NCBI GenBank assembly: GCA_004552395.1
Contig: SFOK01000015.1
Coordinates: 1-25,807, forward strand
Direction of reading: 5' to 3'
Length of the DNA stretch: 25,807 nucleotides
Origin: Bacteroidales bacterium
GTDB taxonomy: Bacteria; Bacteroidota; Bacteroidia; Bacteroidales; Muribaculaceae
The notes beneath the pieces were generated by a model. The model was not told the DNA's origin. It ran no database searches and was given only the letters and a program-made list of their open reading frames with translations. Every line of letters begins with the position of its first letter. Position 1 is the first letter of the stretch. A program made the position numbers and the translations under genes. Below, in pieces: positions 15,446 through 24,369 of this stretch.

Positions 15446-16390
15446 TTACTTGAAGAGATACTGCGACGAAATTGACTGGTTGTTGTGGATACGGCGAATC
15501 GTATCTGCAAACAGTTTGGCCACAGGAAGTATAGTGGCTTTGGAATCTTCGTGCTCGTAAGGGATGGAGTCCGTAAAGATGATCTCAGTGAGTCCTGAAG
15601 CGTTCACTCGCTCTGTGGCGGGATCGCTCATGACGGGATGCGAGCAGAGCGCGCGCACTGACTCGGCGCCGTCGGCCATAAGCAGGTCGGCTGCTTTCGT
15701 GATGGTACCGGCCGTGTCCACTATATCGTCAACCAAGATCACGTTCTTGCCTTTTACATCGCCGATAACAGTCATAGCTGCCACCACATTGGCTTTTGCG
15801 CGCTGCTTGTGGCAGAGCACCAGGGGCACATCGAAATACTTGGCATAGCTGTTGGCGCGCTTGGCCCCGCCTACGTCGGGCGATGCAATCACCATATTCT
15901 TGAGATGCAGACTCTCGATGTAGGGAATGAAGATCGACGATGCGTAGAGATGATCCACCGGCACATCGAAGAAGCCCTGTATCTGGTCGGCGTGGAGATC
16001 CATGGTGATGAGTCTGTCTATACCGGCCACACTCAGCAGGTCGGCCACAAGCTTGGCTGCTATGCTCACACGCGGCTTGTCCTTGCGATCCTGACGCGCC
16101 CAACCGAAGTAAGGAATCACGGCCACAATCGTGGCTGCCGATGCACGCTTGGCGGCATCGATCATCAGGAGAAGCTCCATGAGATTGTCAGCGTTGGGGA
16201 AGGTGGACTGAACCAGATAAACCTCTGCTCCGCGAATAGACTCCTCGAAGCAGACCTCAAACTCACCGTCGGCGAAACGCTGCACGTTCATCTTGCCGAG
16301 TTCGATTCCCAGTTCCTTGCATATCGACTCTCCCAAATAGAGAGACTTGGTGCCCGCAAACACCTTGATAGGCGGAAGATTGTTGCTCAT
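15446..16390 (-). CDS. prs: Ribose-phosphate pyrophosphokinase
   Basis: Prs makes PRPP from ribose 5-phosphate and ATP, feeding purine, pyrimidine, NAD, histidine and tryptophan synthesis. The 314-residue protein is normal in length. Clear motifs are the ATP-binding PYFGWARQDRK, the divalent-metal/ATP segment MDLHADQIQGFFD, and the PRPP loop VILVDDIVDTAGT. The ATG at 16390 follows a promoter-like TAACTTTG by about 90 nt, and the gene ends just before a strong hairpin, so it is probably monocistronic. No oddities. Confidence 0.97.
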   Translation of the reverse strand: MSNNLPPIKVFAGTKSLYLGESICKELGIELGKMNVQRFADGEFEVCFEESIRGAEVYLVQSTFPNADNLMELLLMIDAAKRASAATIVAVIPYFGWARQDRKDKPRVSIAAKLVADLLSVAGIDRLITMDLHADQIQGFFDVPVDHLYASSIFIPYIESLHLKNMVIASPDVGGAKRANSYAKYFDVPLVLCHKQRAKANVVAAMTVIGDVKGKNVILVDDIVDTAGTITKAADLLMADGAESVRALCSHPVMSDPATERVNASGLTEIIFTDSIPYEHEDSKATILPVAKLFADTIRRIHNNQSISSQYLFK

Positions 16391-16481
16391 TGCAATATAT
16401 TTGGTTTGTAAACTTTCCTTTTTGCACCGGTTAGGCCATCCGGGCTTTCAGTCGGTGCCCGGCGCCACTCTAACCTCTCTG

Positions 16482-16489
16482 CAAAGTTA
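16482..16489 (-). promoter_or_regulatory. -7 element for prs
   Basis: CAAAGTTA on the plus strand reads TAACTTTG on the minus strand, a perfect TAnnTTTG. An A-tract lies just upstream (a T-run at 16494-16500 on the plus strand). I find no good TTTG box at 19-21 bp, so the call rests on the -7 element, the A-tract and the position about 90 nt before prs. Confidence 0.5.
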
Positions 16490-16561
16490 GCAATTTTTTT
16501 GCACTCGGGCTCTATGAGTCGCGGTAAAATTATGTGCGAGAAAGAATTGCCGCTTTCAGGA

Positions 16562-18235
16562 TTATTTGCCGGGAGAGGTGATTTTGTAGATCACGGCACC
16601 GTGAGCCGCGATGGCTGTCTCGAAAGGCACGGCGGGGCTTACCGTCTTTTCGGACGTTTTTCCGCTCAACAATTCGGTCACCTGCATCTTTCCCTGCGGA
16701 ATGCCCATGGCGGCGAAAGCGTCGGCGGGTATGTTCACTCGGATATCCTCCTGAGCGTCGGAGAAGTTGCAGACGATCAGCAGCGTCTCGTTGCCGTAGT
16801 GGCGCAGGAAGGCATAGTTGCGGTCGGCGTTGAAATGCTCTGACCAAGGATTCACATACATGAGGTCCCAGAAACCGCCTTGCGCTATGGCAGCCTCAGT
16901 ATTGCAGAGTGTCAGCACTTTACCGTAGAGCTTACGGAGCGCTTTCTCCTCTTTGGTGAGCAGCGTGGTGTCGCATTTGCCTTCATGGTACCAGCGGCGG
17001 ATCTTGTCCACGCTCCAATAGTCGAAGATAGTGGTGCGGTTATTGTCGCCGGCAAATCCTTCGTTGTCGTGGGCGCCTTCGCCGAGTTCCTGTCCGTAGT
17101 AGATCATCATCGGGCCGGTGGAGAGCATCGAGCTGACCACGAGCGAGGGGAGCACGCGGTCAGGATCCTGCGCGTATTCGCGGGAGGCAAAACGCACCTC
17201 GTCGTGGTTCTCCAGGAAGTTCAGCATACGCGGTCCGAGGCCGTTGACCCACTGCCAGGCTCCGGTGATACGCGATGTCGGCGCTCCGTGGCACTCAACC
17301 TCTTTGAGCGTGTCGTAGAGGTTCACTTTGTCGTAGAGGTAATCGAAGCCGCCCTGCTCCAGGAACGGCCGGTAGCTGTTCACATCGTATATCTCGCCGA
17401 TAAACAACAGGTCTGGATACTTCTTGCGCAATTCGGCTATGACCCAAGTCCAGAACGCCAGCGGCACCATGAAACACATATCGCAGCGGAAACCGTCCAC
17501 ACCTTTCGAGGCCCAGTAGTCGAGTATGGCATTCATCTTCCGCCAAGTATCGGGCACTGGATTGAAGCAGTCGGCTCCGGTTCGATAGTCGTGGCCGTAG
17601 TTCAGCTTCACCGTCTCGTACCAGTCGTACTCGCCGGGCGAGGCTGTGAAACAGTCATTGCCTGTGGCTTTGGCCGGCACTTCGGTGTAGTCACCTACCG
17701 GAAAATGAGGCGCAAAACTCTCTCCGGTAAGGTAATAATAGTTGTTGTCGGGAGCGAAAAAGACGCTCTTGTCGTCGTTGGCTCCCAAGTCGAGACCCGG
17801 CTTCACATCAGATCGGTAGACTCTCGCCGTATGGTTCGGCACAAAGTCTATGATAACCTTCATACCGGCCTTGTGAGTGCGCTCCACGAGCTTCTCGAAT
17901 TCCTTGACCCGCTCGCCTGTCTGCTCGGCCAATGCCGGCGCCACATCGTAGTAATCCTTTATGGCATAGGGAGATCCGGCCTCACCTTTCACCACACCGG
18001 GATTGTCGGCCGGTATACCTTCGAAAGCCGTCTTTGTGGCGTGCTCGATCACACCGGTGTACCACATGCAGTTCACACCCAGTGACTTAAGCGAACGGAG
18101 CAGCTTCGGTGTGATCCGGTTCAGCTTTCCGCTGCCGTTCTGAGCCAGCGTACCGCCGCGAACGCAGTGGTCGCAATCATTGGTTAATATTCGGGGAAAT
18201 GACTGATAGATGACGAGCTTTTCCTCGGGTCTCAT
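16562..18235 (-). CDS. GH13 alpha-amylase family glycoside hydrolase, cytoplasmic
   Basis: GH13 enzymes act on alpha-glucans or related alpha-glucosides. The 557-residue protein has the four classical regions: I DFVPNH (130-135), II GFRCD (248-252, nucleophile Asp252), III GE-IYD (acid/base Glu281) and IV LENHDE (His344 and transition-state Asp345). The TIM barrel is followed from about residue 470 by a beta-rich C-terminal domain. There is no signal peptide, so it probably works inside the cell on stored glycogen or imported maltodextrins. Exact specificity (amylase, glucosidase, glucanotransferase) cannot be read from the motifs. It lies between prs and tamB with gaps of 171 and 119 bp and no other sugar genes around it. 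Confidence 0.88.
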   Translation of the reverse strand: MRPEEKLVIYQSFPRILTNDCDHCVRGGTLAQNGSGKLNRITPKLLRSLKSLGVNCMWYTGVIEHATKTAFEGIPADNPGVVKGEAGSPYAIKDYYDVAPALAEQTGERVKEFEKLVERTHKAGMKVIIDFVPNHTARVYRSDVKPGLDLGANDDKSVFFAPDNNYYYLTGESFAPHFPVGDYTEVPAKATGNDCFTASPGEYDWYETVKLNYGHDYRTGADCFNPVPDTWRKMNAILDYWASKGVDGFRCDMCFMVPLAFWTWVIAELRKKYPDLLFIGEIYDVNSYRPFLEQGGFDYLYDKVNLYDTLKEVECHGAPTSRITGAWQWVNGLGPRMLNFLENHDEVRFASREYAQDPDRVLPSLVVSSMLSTGPMMIYYGQELGEGAHDNEGFAGDNNRTTIFDYWSVDKIRRWYHEGKCDTTLLTKEEKALRKLYGKVLTLCNTEAAIAQGGFWDLMYVNPWSEHFNADRNYAFLRHYGNETLLIVCNFSDAQEDIRVNIPADAFAAMGIPQGKMQVTELLSGKTSEKTVSPAVPFETAIAAHGAVIYKITSPGK

Positions 18236-18326
18236 AATCGGTTCCGTTTTAGATATTTAGCTTTTTCAGTTTATATTCGCATCTGCGCGGTAAAGAGAGT
18301 AAAATTTTCTTTATGCTCTGCGAAGG

Positions 18327-18360
18327 CGCTTCCGGTCAGCGAAATCGCTTCGGATCAGCG
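18327..18360. repeat. Imperfect 15-bp direct repeat at the end of tamB
   Basis: CGCTTCCGGTCAGCG (18327-18341) and CGCTTCGGATCAGCG (18346-18360) match at 13 of 15 positions; the second copy includes the tamB stop. Between them AGCG-AAAT-CGCT can form a short hairpin, so the segment might attenuate transcription toward the GH13 gene. Confidence 0.5.
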
Positions 18361-21300
18361 GAACTGAAGCCAGTCGGACTTCTTGGCTATCGAATCCTTA
18401 GGCTCCGGTTTCGGGTCGGTGGTCTCCTTCGGAGCGGTTGCTTCTGAGTCGGGCTCCTTAGCCGGATCTTTCTTTTTGCGGCGGAAGAGGCCGGGCAGGA
18501 AGCGGTTGAAGTCGCGCTTATAGACTATGCCGATGCCCTGAGTGGTCAGAGCCGAACGCAGGTAATAGTTCTGGTCGTTGTAGTGGTTGTAAGCCTTCAG
18601 GCGCAGCGAGCCGCTCTTGTTCAGAAGATACTCTATGTCGAAATCGCCCACAAATGTGGTCGAAGAGGTCGCTTTGTCGCGGTAGCCGAGATTGCCGTTG
18701 AGCAGCAGTCGGTTATTGAGCAGGTTCGATGAGAGCGCCAGGTCGAACTCGGTATCGGAGAAGTCGCCTTTGTCGGTTCGGAAAGACGGCGCGAAGCTCC
18801 ATTTGTCGGAAAGCTGACCCAGAATATTGGTGAGCTGAGTCGAAACGGTGGCCGAGGCCAACGACGCCATCTCGTTGTTGTTCTGGCCGTTGTTCATATA
18901 GTCGGGCGTATAGAAACGGTTCAGCGCAAGAAGGTATACCATCTGCATATTCATCATATCCTGCGTGGAGACTATGCTCTTGACCTTTCGCACAACATCG
19001 CGGTTGAGTGTGGGCAGGTCTATGTCGAAGTCAATCTCGGGCGACTGCATTGGGCCGCTCACTTTCAGCAGTGCCTCCACCGGCACGTTGTTGCGGTTCA
19101 GGTCGTAATCGTAGCCGAACGACTTGTCCAGGTCTGTGAGCGAAGTATTTACCCGGTAAGCTGCCGTGATGTCGAGGCTGGCGTTGAGCGGGTCGCCTGT
19201 GAAAGTTATCTTGGAACCTTCGCGGATCTTGAAGTCGCGGACAATCACCTCCTGAAGGGTGAAGTTGTAGTCGCCTCGCTGCAGCGTGTAGGTGCCGAAA
19301 AGTTCCATCTCATCCTCCGAGTTATACGTAAGTCGCAGAGGACCTGATCCGTAGGCTCGTATGCGGTCGCCGGCTATCGGGTCCATCACAATCACTGCCT
19401 GAGCATCGGGTGTGGCCGTAACTCGCAGATCCATACGGTATTTGGTGGGCAAGTCGGGCGACTTTTCCTTTCGCTTCTGGAACTCCTTCACAAAGTCGGG
19501 TTCGGGAGCCTGACGCTCAAGTTCCTCCTTAACTTTCAGCTCGGCCTCTTCCTTTCGCCGGTCGCTGAATGTAAGAAACTCATAGTCAATGGCTTCCTCG
19601 GCATCGTCAAGCACGAAGGTAAACGTAGAGCCCGGCGCTGTGGTCATATCCACAAGTATGTCGATGAAACCCGGCACGCCGACGATATTGCCGGAACCGT
19701 TGGCATAAATTGTGCCGTACCATATAGGGTTGATACTCTTGTTGGTATCGTAGACGAGTAGGTTTTTGGCGTCGGTGACGTTGAATTTGAATGTGGGATT
19801 GTGGAAATATTCGTGGGTCACATAGCCGTTGAGCTTGGCCGAATGGCCTTCGCGGTCGTAGAGTGTGATATTGTCGAGCTCTATGAGGCCCGGCTTCAGC
19901 TCGACCGTATCGGAGGCTGAGTACCAGGTATTTGTCACTCCGATCTTCATCCTCACATTGTCGGCGTAAACTTTGCCTATGAGGTCTATGTCGTGGAAGT
20001 TACCGTAGAGTTTGGCGTGGCCTGTGGCATGACCTTCCACATCGTCGCAGAAGGCCGACATGAAGGGCTTGAGGAAGCCCACGTTGACTTTTTCTGCGGT
20101 GCAGTCGAAGCTCAGCGAGTCGGCCATAGCCCAGATAGCGCCGTTGACGTTGGCAACTTTGCGGCCTCCGTCGCGGATATCGGCATTGAGGCGGACGGCT
20201 TTCTCATCGTTGTCCCAAAAGCTGCTGAGCTTAGCGTCGCCGAGGAGCGAATGATTGTAGGTCAGTTTCTTCACTTCCAGGTCGTCGGTGTAGAGCTTCG
20301 GATGGCTGGAGAAGAGCTCCGACACACGGATCGTACCCGAGGCTGTGCCGCCGAATATCACATAGTTTATATTCAGTGTATCAAACACATAGTCGAGGTC
20401 GATATTCTGAAGTGCTATCTGGATGTCGGTACCCGGAAGAGCTGTAGTAACGCCGTGGATCACAGCCGACTGACCCGGCCTGCTAACCTTCACATTCTTC
20501 ACCGAGAGCTCGCCCGGCGTGAAATGTAGCGAGCCCTGCGAGATATCCCAGACCGTGTCGTTAACCTCGAAGTGCGACGGATTCACAGTCATGTCCACCA
20601 CCGGTCTGCCTTCGGGGCGGGAGAACTGAGTGGTGAGCGAAATGTTGCCGCAATATGAGCGCTCACGCGGCATGATCCAGCTGAGATCCGTGTCGACACG
20701 GTCAGCCGCGGCGTTGCTCTCCATGGCTATTGTCGTGTAGCCGCCGGCTTTGTCGGGCATACGGCCTGAGAGATGCAGGTTGCATATCTGCTGCATATTA
20801 TCGAGCGTGAAACTCATCTTGATGTCGCGCAGCAGTTTGTCGCGGCCTTGCTGCAGATACGGCACATCGAAACTTACGTCGGCAGTTCCTGCTTCGGTGT
20901 CGATGCTGCCCCCTATCTCAAAGTCCTCCAAGAGGGTGACGGGCAACTTAATACGCTGCCAGAGCGGCGAATCTTTGTAGACCACGGCGCGGAAGCGGCA
21001 ATTCTGCTGAGAATTGTTGGCCAGATTGCGGCCGAATTCCGTGGTGACATCGGGAAGCGGCGTCTGCAGCAGACGCCAGAAAGCGCCCGGTATCTTCGTG
21101 AGACGGAAGCGGCCCGTCATGTCGAACTCACCGTAGTCACAGAGAGCCTGCAGATGTCGCTGGCCCTCCTCCTCCGTGGCGTTGATCTCTATGGAGTTGA
21201 GGCTGTAGTTACCGAGTTTGAAGTCGCTGAAACTGAGGTCCTCCACGCTCACCGAGCCGAGGAAATTGTCGGGCGAATTACCCGTGATGTCAGCGTGAAT

Positions 21301-22956
21301 GTATCCCGAGACGGCTATGCCCAGCTGACGGCCCGGAAGCGTCACGTTGCGCAGGTCGAGGTTGCGGACGTCGGCCTCGAGGAAGAGCCTCGACGCGGCT
21401 CCGGCGAGGGCCAGTTCTGCGTCGATGTCGAAGTCCAGATCCGGATCGCCGCTGCTGAGCGAGGCAGTGCAGTGCTTGCCGCGTTTCTCGGCGTCAAGAC
21501 TGAAGTCCGTGAAGCAGTTACCCAGATAATTGAATTCAGGCACCGAGGCCGTGAGTTTGCCGTCGAACTCCTTGCCCTGAAGCGAGGCGTCGATCGTCGC
21601 CTCCAGACTCACAAATCCGAAGTCGCGGTTACCCGAGACGGCACCGAGGTCAAGTCCCGGACATACTATATTGGCTTTCAGCACCTTGCGGCTATTCTTC
21701 AGACCGGCCAACGAAGCGGAGCCTTTCAGCGCTCCCGGCCCCGTAGTTACGTTGCCTTCGAAGTCGGCTGCATCGGCGTCAGCGTTTAACCGACCGTGCA
21801 GGTCTATGTCGCCAAGCCGGCAGATAAGGTCGTTGACATTTTTGGACAGAGGCGAAAAGTCCGATATGAGGCTGGCTATCTCACCGGCAGAGGAGTGGAA
21901 ATTAATCAGAGGCACCTCAGCCTTGAGGGGCTTGGCTCCTCCCGAGAGGATGTTTTCGAGGTGGGCACGCAGATGCAGGCTGAGGCCGCGGTCCGTTGTG
22001 AGCCGCAGGTTCCTCACAGCCACAGTCCCATCGCGGCGAGTGGCGTCAAGGTCTATCCGCACCGGATAGCTGTAGTTGCTCAGCTCGGGCAGAAAAGCGC
22101 GGAAGTCGGCCGGTGTGACGCGGCATCCGTATAGCCGCAGAGTGAGCGGATCGTCGCGGAAAGCGCTCACCATATCCTTGTAGCCATTGTAGCGGAAAGT
22201 CATATCGTTAAGCACTATCTGCGAGGACGGCAGCCGCAGCCGCAGGTCGTTGAACGAGAACTCCTTGTCCGTGACATGGAAACGGCCGGAGAGCGCGTCG
22301 ACAGTCAGCGAGTGCGCTTCCTTGAACGAGAGACGGCGCAGATCCACCGTGAAGTCGTCGTTTTTGAGGCGCGGCGAACGGAGGTCGGCCGCTATATCTT
22401 TGAGTTCCAAGTGATTGAAATCGATGCGGCGAGAATCCTTGACCATTGGCAGCCAAGCACGGTCGAAGGTGATGTGTCCGCGGCGTATCACCACACCGTC
22501 CAACTCGAGGTCGAAACGTGTAGGCTCCTTCTTCGGCTTGCGGCTCTTGAAAGCGTCGATTATGAAGCTGATGTTAAGCGGAGCGCCCTGGGCCGGCTGT
22601 ACGATCCGGGCATCCAGACCGATAAGCTCGGCGTAGGTTATCTCCACCTCGCGGCTGAAAATCAGTCGCGTGATGTTGATTCCGGCGCCAACCTTGGAGG
22701 CTTTCACCACAGCTTCGCCCTGTGGAGATATGAAGCGGACATCGGTAAGAATAGCTTCACTGAAAGGGCTCACCGACAGACTCCCTATCTCGAGACGTCC
22801 GTCGCTCCGCTTATTGAACTCGCTCTCTATCACCCCCTTGATCCAGTTTTGGACAACAGGGAGCGACAAACCTATATACATGAGCGCATAGAGGCCCGCC
22901 AATGTGAGAATCAGCGAGAACAATACCGTGCGTATGATTTTATAGGTCTTTTTCAT
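18355..22956 (-). CDS. tamB: TamB-like translocation/assembly module protein
   Basis: TamB-family (AsmA-like, DUF490) proteins are very long periplasmic beta-structured bridges, anchored in the inner membrane, that help outer-membrane protein assembly and phospholipid movement. The 1533-residue product begins with a signal-anchor helix (residues about 11-31). It continues as repetitive beta-strand sequence and ends with the conserved C-terminal domain (for example FTGDPLNASLDITAAYRV and the late TTQGIGIVYKRDF). The last 40 residues are a lysine-, proline- and glutamate-rich tail ending in WLQFR. The gene is divergent from tsaD, an arrangement seen in other Bacteroidales. A repeated leader segment lies directly before the start. 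Confidence 0.93.
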   Translation of the reverse strand: MKKTYKIIRTVLFSLILTLAGLYALMYIGLSLPVVQNWIKGVIESEFNKRSDGRLEIGSLSVSPFSEAILTDVRFISPQGEAVVKASKVGAGINITRLIFSREVEITYAELIGLDARIVQPAQGAPLNISFIIDAFKSRKPKKEPTRFDLELDGVVIRRGHITFDRAWLPMVKDSRRIDFNHLELKDIAADLRSPRLKNDDFTVDLRRLSFKEAHSLTVDALSGRFHVTDKEFSFNDLRLRLPSSQIVLNDMTFRYNGYKDMVSAFRDDPLTLRLYGCRVTPADFRAFLPELSNYSYPVRIDLDATRRDGTVAVRNLRLTTDRGLSLHLRAHLENILSGGAKPLKAEVPLINFHSSAGEIASLISDFSPLSKNVNDLICRLGDIDLHGRLNADADAADFEGNVTTGPGALKGSASLAGLKNSRKVLKANIVCPGLDLGAVSGNRDFGFVSLEATIDASLQGKEFDGKLTASVPEFNYLGNCFTDFSLDAEKRGKHCTASLSSGDPDLDFDIDAELALAGAASRLFLEADVRNLDLRNVTLPGRQLGIAVSGYIHADITGNSPDNFLGSVSVEDLSFSDFKLGNYSLNSIEINATEEEGQRHLQALCDYGEFDMTGRFRLTKIPGAFWRLLQTPLPDVTTEFGRNLANNSQQNCRFRAVVYKDSPLWQRIKLPVTLLEDFEIGGSIDTEAGTADVSFDVPYLQQGRDKLLRDIKMSFTLDNMQQICNLHLSGRMPDKAGGYTTIAMESNAAADRVDTDLSWIMPRERSYCGNISLTTQFSRPEGRPVVDMTVNPSHFEVNDTVWDISQGSLHFTPGELSVKNVKVSRPGQSAVIHGVTTALPGTDIQIALQNIDLDYVFDTLNINYVIFGGTASGTIRVSELFSSHPKLYTDDLEVKKLTYNHSLLGDAKLSSFWDNDEKAVRLNADIRDGGRKVANVNGAIWAMADSLSFDCTAEKVNVGFLKPFMSAFCDDVEGHATGHAKLYGNFHDIDLIGKVYADNVRMKIGVTNTWYSASDTVELKPGLIELDNITLYDREGHSAKLNGYVTHEYFHNPTFKFNVTDAKNLLVYDTNKSINPIWYGTIYANGSGNIVGVPGFIDILVDMTTAPGSTFTFVLDDAEEAIDYEFLTFSDRRKEEAELKVKEELERQAPEPDFVKEFQKRKEKSPDLPTKYRMDLRVTATPDAQAVIVMDPIAGDRIRAYGSGPLRLTYNSEDEMELFGTYTLQRGDYNFTLQEVIVRDFKIREGSKITFTGDPLNASLDITAAYRVNTSLTDLDKSFGYDYDLNRNNVPVEALLKVSGPMQSPEIDFDIDLPTLNRDVVRKVKSIVSTQDMMNMQMVYLLALNRFYTPDYMNNGQNNNEMASLASATVSTQLTNILGQLSDKWSFAPSFRTDKGDFSDTEFDLALSSNLLNNRLLLNGNLGYRDKATSSTTFVGDFDIEYLLNKSGSLRLKAYNHYNDQNYYLRSALTTQGIGIVYKRDFNRFLPGLFRRKKKDPAKEPDSEATAPKETTDPKPEPKDSIAKKSDWLQFR

Positions 22957-22964
22957 CTGCAGGT

Positions 22965-23012
22965 CTCTTCCTTTTCAGGTCATAGGCCCGGCTCTCCCTT
23001 TTCAGGTCATAG
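22965..23012 (-). repeat. 21-bp direct repeat carrying the tamB ribosome-binding segment
   Basis: Two copies, 22965-22985 and 22992-23012, differ at one base and are spaced 27 bp apart; 16 bp (CCTTTTCAGGTCATAG) are identical. Read on the mRNA strand each copy contains a minimal ORF (ATG-ACC-TGA) followed by a purine run (AAAAGGAAGAG or AAAAGGGAGAG) resembling a Shine-Dalgarno site. The copy nearest tamB puts its purine run about 9 to 15 nt before the tamB ATG. The duplication therefore gives one used and one apparently unused ribosome-binding segment. Confidence 0.75.
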
Positions 23013-23089
23013 CCGACCGGCGCTATCCTTTGGCGGGGCGAAAGCCGTGAGAAGGTCTTTTCATAGGGTAGCGGAGCGCTCCGAGAGAG

Positions 23090-23097
23090 CAAAATTA
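23090..23097 (-). promoter_or_regulatory. Possible -7 element for tamB
   Basis: CAAAATTA on the plus strand is TAATTTTG on the minus strand, fitting TAnnTTTG. No clear TTTG box is found at 19-21 bp. The transcript would start near 23083, about 125 nt before tamB, and would include both copies of the leader repeat. Confidence 0.45.
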
Positions 23098-23110
23098 ATA
23101 AAAAAATCGC

Positions 23111-23141
23111 TTTGACAGATGGATTCTATTGATTAACTTTG
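23111..23141 (+). promoter_or_regulatory. Promoter of tsaD
   Basis: TTTG at 23111-23114, a 19-bp spacer and TAACTTTG at 23134-23141 form a complete consensus Bacteroidetes promoter. The start would be near 23148, giving a leader of about 120 nt before the tsaD ATG at 23269. Confidence 0.8.
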
Positions 23142-23268
23142 CACATAATATTGGGGAGTGTGCCAAAAATCACCTCACAGAGGCACTCCGTGCGCCCGTT
23201 AAAACGTTCCGGCCGCCCGGTAGAAGTTGTGGCTCCGTGCCCCGTAAATCGTTCCTAAACAGCAGCCA

Positions 23269-24285
23269 ATGTCAGCTACAATACTCGCTATAGAATCCTC
23301 GTGCGACGACACCTCGGCGTCGGTGGTGCGCGACGGTATCATGCTTTCCAACGTCATAGCCAGCCAGAAGGTCCACGAAGCCTACGGCGGAGTGGTGCCG
23401 GAGCTCGCCTCGCGCGCACACCAGCAGAACATCGTTCCGGTGGTGAGCGAAGCACTGCGCCAGGCCGGGATAAGCAAAGAGGAGCTCTCGGCCATAGCCG
23501 TGACACGCGGACCGGGCCTGCTCGGCTCGCTCATGGTGGGTGTCTCCTTTGCCAAAGGGCTCGCCATATCGCTCGGCATACCACTTGTCGATGTGAATCA
23601 TCTCCACGGCCATGTGCTCTCGCATTTTATCCGCACGCAAGAGACCGACGAAGTGCCCGATTTCCCCTATATGGCGCTTCTGATCTCCGGCGGCAACACA
23701 CAGATAGTGCTCGTGAAGGCCTACAACGAGATGGAGATCGTGGGGCAGACCATCGACGACGCAGCCGGAGAAGCCTTCGACAAGTGTGCCAAAGTGATGG
23801 GTCTACCCTATCCAGGCGGCCCCCACATAGACCGTCTGGCCGCCGAAGGGAATCCCGAGGCTTTCCGCTTCAGCAAACCGCATATACCCGGCCTCGATTA
23901 TTCGTTCTCCGGTCTGAAGACGAGCTTTCTCTACACCTTGCGCGACAATGTGAAGGAGGATCCCGGGTTCATAGAGAAAAACAAGGCCGACCTGGCGGCA
24001 TCGCTTCAGGCCACTATCATAAGCATCCTGCTCGACAAGCTGTCCAAAGCCGTGAAAAAGTATCCCGTGAAGCACATGGCCATCGGCGGCGGCGTCTCGG
24101 CCAACTCCGGAGTGAGAGAGGCCGTGGCCCGTTTCTGCGAGCGACGCGGCATCAAGGCGTGGATACCGGCGCGAGTGTTCACCACAGACAATGCGGCTAT
24201 GGTGGCTATGGCCGGCTATTTCAAATACCTGGAGGGCAAATACTGTCCGCTCAGCCTGCCCCCATATGCCAGAGTCGACATCTGA
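23269..24285 (+). CDS. tsaD: tRNA N6-adenosine threonylcarbamoyltransferase
   Basis: TsaD, with TsaB and TsaE, transfers the threonylcarbamoyl group to A37 of tRNAs reading ANN codons, a universal modification. The 338-residue protein belongs to the ASKHA/Kae1 fold. Metal ligands are visible as His111 and His115 in NHLHGH and Asp307 in TTDNAAM. The N-terminal ESSCDDTSASVV and the SGGNTQIVLV and YPGGPHID segments are family hallmarks. It starts from a strong promoter divergent from tamB and is followed 84 bp later by cinA on the same strand. TsaB, TsaC and TsaE are not in the window. Confidence 0.97.
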   Translation: MSATILAIESSCDDTSASVVRDGIMLSNVIASQKVHEAYGGVVPELASRAHQQNIVPVVSEALRQAGISKEELSAIAVTRGPGLLGSLMVGVSFAKGLAISLGIPLVDVNHLHGHVLSHFIRTQETDEVPDFPYMALLISGGNTQIVLVKAYNEMEIVGQTIDDAAGEAFDKCAKVMGLPYPGGPHIDRLAAEGNPEAFRFSKPHIPGLDYSFSGLKTSFLYTLRDNVKEDPGFIEKNKADLAASLQATIISILLDKLSKAVKKYPVKHMAIGGGVSANSGVREAVARFCERRGIKAWIPARVFTTDNAAMVAMAGYFKYLEGKYCPLSLPPYARVDI

Positions 24286-24369
24286 GACCCGGGCTCAGGG
24301 TTTCCGGATCTTCACCTACACACCATACACACAGCAATATACACCTCATTTTCAGCAACACACCCGACC

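Larger units (their letters stand above)
22957..23268. other. Divergent regulatory region between tamB and tsaD
   Basis: This 312-bp gap holds the duplicated tamB leader segment (22965-23012), a minus-strand -7 element (23090-23097) and a full plus-strand promoter (23111-23141). In the tsaD leader, GGAGTG (23155-23160) can pair with CACTCC (23184-23189), extended after a bulge by CC (23163-23164) with GG (23182-23183). I see no gene in it. Confidence 0.65.
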
